Source: an uncultured Eubacteriales bacterium (GTDB taxonomy: Bacteria; Bacillota; Clostridia; Oscillospirales; Acutalibacteraceae). Taken from it: a stretch of DNA of 12,484 nucleotides. A model generated the notes under the pieces. That model was not told where the DNA came from. It was given only the letters and a program-made list of their open reading frames with translations, and ran no database searches. Position 1 is the stretch's first letter, and each line of letters opens with the position of its first letter. This document shows positions 6,746-12,484 of this stretch, one piece after another. The stretch spans positions 1 through 12,484 of the forward strand of contig ONYV01000009.1 in the NCBI GenBank assembly GCA_900322105.1, read 5' to 3'. Both the position numbers and the translations under genes were made by a program.

Positions 6746-7552
6746 ATGGCGAAGAAAAGACTGGATGTGCTGGTGTATGAAGCAGGGTATGCCGAAAGCC
6801 GTGAGAAGGCAAAAGCACTCATCATGGCAGGGGTGATCTATGTGGATAACCAGAAATCCGATAAACCGGGAACGACCTATCCCGAAACGGTGCAGCTTGA
6901 AATGCGCGGCGCAAAGCCAAAATACGTCAGCAGGGGCGGCTTGAAGCTCGAAAAAGCAGTGGAGAAGTTTTCGCTGGATCTAAAAGATAAGATCACGATG
7001 GATATCGGCGCGTCAACGGGCGGCTTTACGGACTGTATGCTGCAAAACGGCGCAAAAAAAGTTTACTCTGTCGATGTCGGTTACGGTCAACTTGATTGGA
7101 AGCTGCGAAACGATGAGCGTGTTGTCAATTTAGAGAGAACCAACGTGCGGTATATCACAAAGGAGCAAGTACCCGAAGAGATCGGCTTTTTCAGCGTGGA
7201 TGTGTGTTTTATCAGCTTAGAGCTGGTACTTCCTGCGGTAAGACCGCTGCTTGCGGAAAATGCAGAAGCGGTGTGCCTGATCAAGCCGCAGTTTGAAGCA
7301 GGCAAGGGAAATGTCGGCAAGAATGGTGTGGTGAGGGACAAAAACATCCACAAAGCGGTGATCGTCAAGATCTATGAGTTTTGCCTGAGCCACGGTTTTG
7401 ACGTGCTGGATCTGACCTATTCGCCTGTCAAGGGACCCGAGGGCAATATTGAATACCTGCTCTACATCCGCCGCTCAGACGACGCAAAGGCGCTCAAGGC
7501 GCTTGATATCGAACAGACGGTAGAGGATTCCCATAAGGAACTGGATAAATAA
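6746..7552 (+). CDS. tlyA: TlyA family rRNA (cytidine-2'-O)-methyltransferase
   Basis: TlyA proteins methylate ribose 2'-OH groups of rRNA cytidines (16S and/or 23S) using SAM; old annotations call them hemolysins. The 268 residues show an N-terminal S4 RNA-binding domain (KRLDVLVYEAGYAESREKAK, 4-23, to ~60), the link VSRGGLKLEKA (61-71), and an FtsJ-like methyltransferase domain with the SAM loop DIGASTGGFTD (86-96). Lys67, Asp152, Lys180 (in IKPQFEAGKG) and Glu236 align, each with an offset of two, with the K69-D154-K182-E238 catalytic set described for Mycobacterium tuberculosis TlyA. The S4 domain begins right at this ATG, which supports the start although no clear RBS is adjacent. Whether it modifies 16S as well as 23S cannot be told here. 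It follows dxs by 111 bases and precedes nadK, the usual Clostridia order. Confidence 0.94.
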   Translation: MAKKRLDVLVYEAGYAESREKAKALIMAGVIYVDNQKSDKPGTTYPETVQLEMRGAKPKYVSRGGLKLEKAVEKFSLDLKDKITMDIGASTGGFTDCMLQNGAKKVYSVDVGYGQLDWKLRNDERVVNLERTNVRYITKEQVPEEIGFFSVDVCFISLELVLPAVRPLLAENAEAVCLIKPQFEAGKGNVGKNGVVRDKNIHKAVIVKIYEFCLSHGFDVLDLTYSPVKGPEGNIEYLLYIRRSDDAKALKALDIEQTVEDSHKELDK

Positions 7553-7603
7553 GACGGATCCGTTAAGTCAGCATTTCAGATCAGATACTTTCAATCCTCA
7601 AAC

Positions 7604-7620
7604 AGGAGATGGGCGTATTG
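7604..7620 (+). promoter_or_regulatory. Ribosome binding site that selects a TTG start for nadK
   Basis: AGGAG at 7604-7608 directly abuts an in-frame ATG at 7609, leaving no spacer, which is too close for initiation. The in-frame TTG at 7618 lies nine bases after the AGGAG, a normal distance. A start there gives K-Q-I-Q-N-I-A-V-I-P-N after the initiator, which resembles NadK N-termini. The TTG is therefore the better start. Confidence 0.65.
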
Positions 7621-8499
7621 AAACAGATACAGAACATAGCAGTGATACCGAACCTGACAAAAAAAGACGCTTACAGCACGACCCTGCAGGTATTGTCCCG
7701 ATTGAAAAAACTATCGGTACAGGCATTGATGACGAAGCATTATCAAAGTCATTTCCAAAGCAGCGACATTATTTTTTGCGATACGGTGGAAACGCTTTGC
7801 CAGAGTGCCGATATGGTGCTGACCATCGGCGGCGACGGCACGATCATTCACGCAGCGCTCCATGCATCTTTCTTTCACAAGCCGCTGCTCGGCATCAATA
7901 CGGGTACTCTCGGTTTTGCAGCAGAGCTGGAAACAGATGAACTGGATATGCTGTCAAGACTGGTCAGCGGCGACTATACCATCGAAAAACGCATGATGCT
8001 GCATATCGAACACCACACCGCCAAGGGGAAACGAGAGTTTCGGGCAATGAACGATGCGGTCATTTCAAGAGGGTCGCTGTCCCGTCTGATCGACATAGAC
8101 GTATCCTTAGCGCCTGAGAGGGGATACATTTGCAGCTATCGTGCAGACGGTCTGATCATCTCAACACCCACAGGATCGAGCGCCTATTCTTTGGCAGCAG
8201 GAGGACCTGTGGTAGAGCCGACCATGAAATGTATCCTGATGACACCTGTGTGTTCACATTCGCTGTTTGCCCGTCCTGTCGTGTTCAGCCACCATTCCGA
8301 GCTGTCCGTCAGCGCAAGCTGTGACGATGAAACAGAAGTATATCTGACGATAGACGGAGCGATCACGGTGACGGTGCAGAAGGAAGACACGATCCTGATT
8401 TCGACAGCGCAGACGGAAACGGAGTTCATCAAATTAAAGGACAGGACGTTTTACAAAATACTGAATGATAAGTTTACAGAGAAAGGCAGACAGCTATGA
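7618..8499 (+). CDS. nadK: NAD kinase
   Basis: NadK phosphorylates NAD+ to NADP+ with ATP or polyphosphate and is the only route to NADP in most bacteria. The product has 293 residues from the TTG start. Motifs in that numbering are GGDGT (71-75) in the N-terminal nucleotide-binding domain, NTGTLGF (94-100), MNDAVISRG (144-152, the conserved N-E/D site), and the glycine/serine-rich segment DGLIISTPTGSSAYSLAAGG (177-196), followed by TPVCSHSL and a conserved DG near residues 246-247. The annotated length is slightly longer if the ATG at 7609 is used. The gene lies 65 bases after tlyA and its TGA overlaps the argR ATG (ATGA, 8496-8499), so nadK and argR are likely translationally coupled. Confidence 0.95.
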   Translation: MKQIQNIAVIPNLTKKDAYSTTLQVLSRLKKLSVQALMTKHYQSHFQSSDIIFCDTVETLCQSADMVLTIGGDGTIIHAALHASFFHKPLLGINTGTLGFAAELETDELDMLSRLVSGDYTIEKRMMLHIEHHTAKGKREFRAMNDAVISRGSLSRLIDIDVSLAPERGYICSYRADGLIISTPTGSSAYSLAAGGPVVEPTMKCILMTPVCSHSLFARPVVFSHHSELSVSASCDDETEVYLTIDGAITVTVQKEDTILISTAQTETEFIKLKDRTFYKILNDKFTEKGRQL

Positions 8500-8966
8500 A
8501 GATCCGAAGACAAGCACGAATTTTAGAGCTGATCCGTGAATATGACATTGAAACTCAGTCCGATCTGTTGGCAAAGCTGAAACAGGACGGCTTTCAGGTA
8601 ACGCAGGCAACGGTTTCGAGAGATATCAAAGAAATGCGGCTGCTCAAGACACTTGACAGCAACGGTACTTATAAATACTCTGCCGAGATGGTATCGGCAG
8701 AGGAACAGCAGTCACATTCCTACCTGTTTTCAACGGCTGTCACGGGCGTTGACTGTGCGCACTCGCTGGTCGTGATCAAAACGCAGATCGGTATGGCGCA
8801 GGCAGTATGCGCAGCGCTCGACGCTACCGACCGAGTCGGCGTGCTGGGGTCGATCGCAGGAGATGACACCATCTTTGTTGCAACACGTACAGATTCTGTC
8901 GCCGTTTCGCTGGTGACGGATATCAAAAAAATGATGACAGCAAAAAACAATTCCTTTCAATCGTGA
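8496..8966 (+). CDS. argR: Arginine repressor ArgR/AhrC
   Basis: ArgR is a hexameric, arginine-sensing DNA-binding protein that represses arginine biosynthesis genes and can activate catabolic ones. The 156 residues match the family. The N-terminal winged helix-turn-helix (1-70) includes KIRRQARILELIREYDIETQ (2-21) and the recognition helix QATVSRDIKEM (37-47). The C-terminal oligomerisation and arginine-binding domain (about 80-150) includes CAHSLVVIKTQIGMAQAVCA (87-106) and GSIAGDDTIFVA (118-129), where the Asp-Asp pair contacts arginine. It overlaps nadK by four bases and precedes recN by eight. argR next to recN is common in Firmicutes and does not imply that ArgR controls recN. Confidence 0.96.
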   Translation: MKIRRQARILELIREYDIETQSDLLAKLKQDGFQVTQATVSRDIKEMRLLKTLDSNGTYKYSAEMVSAEEQQSHSYLFSTAVTGVDCAHSLVVIKTQIGMAQAVCAALDATDRVGVLGSIAGDDTIFVATRTDSVAVSLVTDIKKMMTAKNNSFQS

Positions 8967-8974
8967 GGTAAACT

Positions 8975-10639
8975 ATGTTAACCAATCTTTATATCGAAAA
9001 CATCGCAGTCATTGAAAAGGTCAGCATTGATTTCGGGCAGGGACTCAACGTGCTGACAGGTGAAACAGGCGCAGGAAAGTCCATCATCATCGACTCGATC
9101 AACGCCGTTCTCGGCAACAGAACTTCCAAAGACCTCATCCGCAGCGGCAGCGACAGCGCTTTTGTCAGCGCAGAGTTTACCGACCCTTCCGAGAAGGCAT
9201 TGGAAGTGCTTTCAGAGTACGGATTTGAGCCGGAGGACGGCGTGGTCATTATCCAGAGAGAACTGAATGCTTCGGGCAAAGGAAAATGCCGCATCAACGG
9301 CAGACCAACCACCGCTGCTATATTAAAAGCGGTGGGGATCTACCTGATGAACATCCACGGTCAGCACGAGAGCTATGAACTGATGTCGCCCGAACAGCAT
9401 ATCCGCTATATCGACAAGTTAGGCGAACTGTCTGACGAGGTGCAGGTATACAGCGAAGTCTATCACCACTACAAAAAACAGAAAGCGGAGCTGGACAAAG
9501 CAAGATATGACGAAGCCGAAAGGGAAAGAAGGCTTGATCTGCTGCGGTATCAGGTCGATGAACTGGAAAACGCCGATCTTTATGTCGGGGAATACGAAGA
9601 ACTGCTGGAGCAGCGCACGATGATCGAGAATAAGGAAAAGATCGCTGAGGCGCTGAATGAAGTGCGTGAACTGCTCAACGGCAGTGATGATTCTGACGGC
9701 GCCATTCAGATGTTAGAAACTGCAAGCGGTTCGATTGGTGATATCACGAATGTCTATCCCGATGCACAGAGCGTTGCCGAACGTCTGCAAAGCGCCGTAT
9801 ATGAATTAGAGGACTGCTGCAGTGAGGTCATTTCGATGAGTGAATCAGCAGACGGCGAAGTGGAAAGTCTTGATGACATTGAAGACCGCATCGACCTCAT
9901 CCACCGTCTTGGCAGAAAGTACGGCACAACCATCGAAGAGATGCTGGCGTTTTTGGAGAATGCGAAAAAAGAGCTTGAGTATCTTGAAAAGTATGAAGAA
10001 AACCGTGAAGCGCTGACAGAAGAATGTCAGAAAAGTTTTCAAAAGGCAAATGCGCTGGCAAAAGCGCTGTCTGAGAAACGGGCAGAAGTCGGCAAACGGT
10101 TTTCTGCGGAAGTAAAGCAGGAAATGGCGTTTTTGGATATGCCGAATGTCGAGTTGGTGGTCAGTCAGAAAACGTGTCCGCTGAACGCAAACGGCTGTGA
10201 TGAGATCGAGCTGCTGATCTCCACAAACCCCGGAGAAGCGCCGAAACCCGTTGCAAAGATCGCATCGGGCGGCGAGCTTTCCAGAATGATGTTGGCGATC
10301 AAAAACGTATTGGCGGATAAAGATGATATCGACACGCTGATCTTTGATGAAGTCGATACGGGCATCAGCGGCAGCGCATCCCAGAAAGTCGGTTTCAAGC
10401 TGAAAGAGGTTTCCGCAAGCCGTCAGGTGCTTTGCGTGACGCATCAGGCGCAGATCGCTGCGTTAGCCGACCATCATTTCAAGATCGCCAAAACCGTCAA
10501 GGACGGCAAGACCTACACAGGCGTGACGACACTTGACCACGAAGGCAGACGCAGTGAATTGGCAAGGATCATCGGCGGCGTAGAGATTACAAAAGCGACC
10601 CTTGACTATGCCGAAGAACTGCTGAAAAACGGCAAATGA
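8975..10639 (+). CDS. recN: DNA repair protein RecN
   Basis: RecN is an SMC-like ATPase that acts early in double-strand break repair by gathering DNA ends. The 554 residues fit the family. The N-terminal ATPase half has Walker A GETGAGKS (29-36) and the Q-loop region HGQHES (128-133). A long charged helical section (about 150-375) is the coiled-coil arm. The C-terminal half has the signature SGGELSR (431-437), Walker B TLIFDEVDTG (454-463) and the switch region VTHQAQIAA (488-496). The start has GAGG (8965-8968) six bases ahead, overlapping the argR stop, so it is read with argR. All ATPase residues are present. Confidence 0.97.
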   Translation: MLTNLYIENIAVIEKVSIDFGQGLNVLTGETGAGKSIIIDSINAVLGNRTSKDLIRSGSDSAFVSAEFTDPSEKALEVLSEYGFEPEDGVVIIQRELNASGKGKCRINGRPTTAAILKAVGIYLMNIHGQHESYELMSPEQHIRYIDKLGELSDEVQVYSEVYHHYKKQKAELDKARYDEAERERRLDLLRYQVDELENADLYVGEYEELLEQRTMIENKEKIAEALNEVRELLNGSDDSDGAIQMLETASGSIGDITNVYPDAQSVAERLQSAVYELEDCCSEVISMSESADGEVESLDDIEDRIDLIHRLGRKYGTTIEEMLAFLENAKKELEYLEKYEENREALTEECQKSFQKANALAKALSEKRAEVGKRFSAEVKQEMAFLDMPNVELVVSQKTCPLNANGCDEIELLISTNPGEAPKPVAKIASGGELSRMMLAIKNVLADKDDIDTLIFDEVDTGISGSASQKVGFKLKEVSASRQVLCVTHQAQIAALADHHFKIAKTVKDGKTYTGVTTLDHEGRRSELARIIGGVEITKATLDYAEELLKNGK

Positions 10640-10713
10640 ATTTCTCAAACAGGTAACAAGCGTCATAACATCGGCGCTTAAAATATATTTTTATCAAGAG
10701 AGGAAGAAACACA
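10640..10713 (+). other. Gap between recN and the HIT gene
   Basis: This AT-rich gap holds a 5-base-pair hairpin, AAGCG (10658-10662) with CGCTT (10675-10679), and then AAAATATATTTTT. It could be a weak terminator for the dxs-recN transcript. I found no convincing -35/-10 pair. The HIT gene RBS (GAGAGGA, ending at 10704) closes the gap. Confidence 0.3.
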
Positions 10714-11055
10714 ATGGATTGTATTTTTTGTAAGATCATCGCAGGGGAGATTCCCTCACAGAAGGTTTATGAGGACGAAACGGTCTATGCTTTCAAGGAC
10801 ATCAACCCAATGGCGCCTGTTCATGTGCTGATCGTTCCAAAACAGCATATTGCGTCTGTCAACGAGGTGACTGCCGAAAACAGCGCCGTGATCGCTCATA
10901 TCTATGAAGTCGCTTCTCAGCTGGCAAAAGAACTGGGTGTGGCGGAAGACGGCTACAGGATCGTCACAAACTGCGGCAAAAACGCAGGACAGACCGTATT
11001 CCACCTGCATTTCCACCTTCTCGGCGGTACACCGCTCAAGATCGAAATGTGCTGA
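10714..11055 (+). CDS. HIT-family nucleotide-binding hydrolase (Hint/HinT-like)
   Basis: Histidine-triad proteins of the HinT branch are small dimeric hydrolases that cleave AMP-linked phosphoramidates; their cellular role in Firmicutes is not well defined. The 113-residue product has the N-terminal Cys3-x-x-Cys6 (CIFCKI), the family strand INPMAPVHVLIVPKQHI (30-46), and the catalytic triad motif HLHFHLL with His97, His99 and His101. Cys3, Cys6, His45 and a later histidine fit the zinc site found in some bacterial members. An RBS (AGAGGA) lies nine bases before the ATG. It sits between recN and comEC and is probably transcribed with one or both. Confidence 0.94.
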   Translation: MDCIFCKIIAGEIPSQKVYEDETVYAFKDINPMAPVHVLIVPKQHIASVNEVTAENSAVIAHIYEVASQLAKELGVAEDGYRIVTNCGKNAGQTVFHLHFHLLGGTPLKIEMC

Positions 11056-11105
11056 GAATGCAGAAGTATGACCGTTCCTTGTCAGTGACGGCATAGGATT
11101 TTTAC

Positions 11106-11117
11106 GATTTGCAAATC
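11106..11117. repeat. 12-base perfect palindrome upstream of comEC
   Basis: GATTTGCAAATC reads the same on both strands. It overlaps the -10 of a modest promoter candidate (TTGTCA 11079-11084, 18 bases, TACGAT 11103-11108), where a dimeric regulator could act. It is flanked by GACCG (11070-11074) and CGGTC (11122-11126), which could close a larger stem. No known operator is recognised. Confidence 0.35.
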
Positions 11118-11133
11118 TTAGCGGTCTTTATTC

Positions 11134-11153
11134 TCTGAAAAGGTTTTTTCAGA
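11134..11153 (+). promoter_or_regulatory. Perfect hairpin immediately before the comEC ribosome binding site
   Basis: TCTGAAAA (11134-11141) and TTTTCAGA (11146-11153) form an 8-base-pair stem with the 4-base loop GGTT. The GGAGGA ribosome binding site (11155-11160) starts one base after the stem. There is no T run after the stem, so a classical terminator is unlikely. Its place suggests an effect on translation or mRNA stability, but this is inference. Confidence 0.45.
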
Positions 11154-11166
11154 CGGAGGAAACAGG

Positions 11167-12484
11167 ATGAAACGACCGATATTTGTTATTGGACTCACAT
11201 TTTTACTGATATCGGCTGTGAATATTTCCCTAAGCGGCACAGCAAGACTGATCCTTGGTGCAGTGAGTCTGCTGTGCCTTTTGGCTGTCATGAAAAAGAA
11301 ACAGCTGAGAAAGTACAGAGCGCTGCCGTTGATCCTTGCAGCGTGCCTGATCTCCGTCCTTTGGGTAAGCGCCTATACGGAGCTTACAGTATCTCCTGCT
11401 GAAAATATGCAGGGGAAAACAGCCTGTCTGACAGGCAAGCTCTGCGAACTGCCCTATGTAAGCTATGGCAGGTATTATTATGAGATCGAAGCTGACAAGC
11501 TGACAGGAACGGACAGTTCTGTGCTGACGCATACAAAGATACTGGTGTCAAGCGCAAAACCCCTTTCACTTGAACCCTATGACACACTGACAGCAACGGT
11601 CAGCATCCACCCCGAAACGCCCTTTTACCGAAAAGTCAAGGGCATCATGCTCACAGCGTCAGTCAAGGAGGATGACTCTGTACAGATCACTCCCGAAACG
11701 GACAAGCCGCTGTATTACTACTTTTTGATGCTGCGCAGCAGGATATCAGAACGGCTCGACACATTACTTTCTGCGCCTCACGCTGAATTTTTGTCGGCGT
11801 TTTTTCTTGGTGAAAAGACAAGGCTTTCACCACAGGTCAAAAACGATCTGCAGGATGCCGGATTGTCGCATATCGTGGTGGTTTCAGGACTGCATTTGAC
11901 GATACTGACGCGCTTATGCATGATGTTTCTGATGGGACTGCTGCGCCGAAAAAAGCTGTCGATCGTTTTGTGCGAGGGTATGATCCTCTTATATATGGCG
12001 CTGACGGGGTTTTCTCCGTCAATACTCAGGGCAGGGATCATGCAGCTGGTGATGCTGTCAGGAGAGCTTTTGCTGCGAGATGCAGATCCGCCGACATCTC
12101 TTTCATTCTCGGCGCTGCTGATCCTGCTGTTTCAGCCGTATGCGGCATCGGATATCAGTCTGTTGCTGTCGTTTTTTGCGACATTAGGGATACTGCTGCT
12201 GGAAAAGCCCATCAGAACAAGGCTGATGAATGCGATAGAGCCGAAAAGAGAGAGCCGCATCGCCCTTGCGCTTAGAAAAGTACTGCTGCGCTTTGGCTTC
12301 TATGTCTGTGGTATCATCAGCGTCTACGCTTCTGCCATGCTGTTTTCTGCGCCTCTGACGATATTGTATTTTCGCAGATTTGCGCTCTACGGACTGTTTT
12401 ACAACCTGTTAGTAACGCCCCTACTGCCTTTGCTCATGTTCAGTGTGGTTTTGATGCTGCTGCTGAGCCTGTGCGGTGCGCTTT
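11167..12484 (+). CDS. comEC: ComEC/Rec2-type DNA uptake channel, 3' end beyond window
   Basis: ComEC is the inner-membrane channel through which single-stranded DNA enters during natural transformation. The frame is open for 439 codons to the window end, while the family usually has about 700-800 residues, so the rest, including any C-terminal metallo-beta-lactamase-like domain, is not visible. From the N-terminus there are two to three membrane helices (about 5-20, 28-42, 52-70), then a soluble DUF4131-like OB region (about 75-175), then the competence domain with FLGEKTRLS (213-221), the family signature AGLSHIVVVSGLHL (231-244), and TGFSPSILRAGIMQ (280-293), with further hydrophobic helices to the end. 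The ATG follows GGAGGA (11155-11160) at six bases. It may be co-transcribed with the HIT gene 111 bases upstream, or read from a weak promoter in that gap. Confidence 0.93.
   Translation, partial: MKRPIFVIGLTFLLISAVNISLSGTARLILGAVSLLCLLAVMKKKQLRKYRALPLILAACLISVLWVSAYTELTVSPAENMQGKTACLTGKLCELPYVSYGRYYYEIEADKLTGTDSSVLTHTKILVSSAKPLSLEPYDTLTATVSIHPETPFYRKVKGIMLTASVKEDDSVQITPETDKPLYYYFLMLRSRISERLDTLLSAPHAEFLSAFFLGEKTRLSPQVKNDLQDAGLSHIVVVSGLHLTILTRLCMMFLMGLLRRKKLSIVLCEGMILLYMALTGFSPSILRAGIMQLVMLSGELLLRDADPPTSLSFSALLILLFQPYAASDISLLLSFFATLGILLLEKPIRTRLMNAIEPKRESRIALALRKVLLRFGFYVCGIISVYASAMLFSAPLTILYFRRFALYGLFYNLLVTPLLPLLMFSVVLMLLLSLCGAL

Noticed and set aside
6615..6836. Small + strand ORF bridging dxs and tlyA
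   Set aside because: It overlaps both confirmed genes in another frame and has no RBS or family pattern.
7554..7563. 10-base palindrome ACGGATCCGT after tlyA
   Set aside because: It has no loop and no T run, and it is short enough to occur by chance; no terminator or operator role can be supported.
9845..10444. Minus-strand ORF of 199 codons inside recN
   Set aside because: It is antisense to the conserved RecN ATPase half, with Phe/Arg/Cys-rich composition typical of a shadow frame.
1..12484. Mobile element, phage, CRISPR or RNA gene that might explain the hxlB-ruvA join
   Set aside because: No transposase, integrase, terminal inverted repeats, target-site duplication, CRISPR repeats, tRNA or rRNA pattern was seen near the junction or elsewhere.

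Overview
The window reads as chromosomal DNA of a low-to-mid GC Firmicute, most likely a Clostridia/Oscillospiraceae (Ruminococcus-like) gut bacterium. This placement rests on gene order and protein style, not on a database search. The order xseA-xseB-ispA-dxs-tlyA-nadK-argR-recN is a well-known Firmicutes housekeeping cluster. All recognised genes are on the + strand, and no gap between genes exceeds about 220 bases. I saw no tRNA, rRNA, insertion sequence, integrase or CRISPR array.

Left edge (1-1140): the 3' part of hxlA (3-hexulose-6-phosphate synthase) is followed 11 bases later by a 226-codon ORF that is a chimera. Its first ~107 residues are the N-terminal half of 6-phospho-3-hexuloisomerase (HxlB, SIS domain). 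From about residue 104 it becomes the C-terminal ~60% of RuvA (end of the first helix-hairpin-helix, all of the second, and the RuvB-binding domain III). The change is in frame and falls on a short segment (about 769-795, V-G-A-K-V-A-L-A-I) that fits both families. Neither HxlB nor RuvA is complete. This is either a real deletion or fusion between two loci, or a contig-level misjoin, and it is the most notable observation here.

Middle (1203-4558): complete ruvB, then a tightly packed xseA-xseB-ispA unit with an 8-base overlap (xseA/xseB) and an ATGA overlap (xseB/ispA). These supply Holliday-junction branch migration (RuvB), exonuclease VII (XseA+XseB) and farnesyl diphosphate synthesis (IspA).

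Regulatory gap (4559-4777): a near-consensus sigma-A promoter (TTGAAA, 17 bases, TATAAT), alternating TTGAA/TTCAA inverted repeats that overlap its -35, and a ~140-base leader with a strong stem-loop, all ahead of dxs.

Right half (4778-12484): dxs (first step of the MEP isoprenoid pathway, which feeds IspA), tlyA (rRNA 2'-O-methyltransferase), nadK (NAD kinase, probably starting at a TTG), argR (arginine repressor, ATGA overlap with nadK), recN (SMC-like repair ATPase), a HIT-family hydrolase, and the first 439 codons of comEC (DNA uptake channel), cut by the window end. The spoIVB-spo0A pair that commonly follows recN in spore-formers is not there. Several leaders (dxs, tlyA, comEC) carry inverted repeats close to expression signals.
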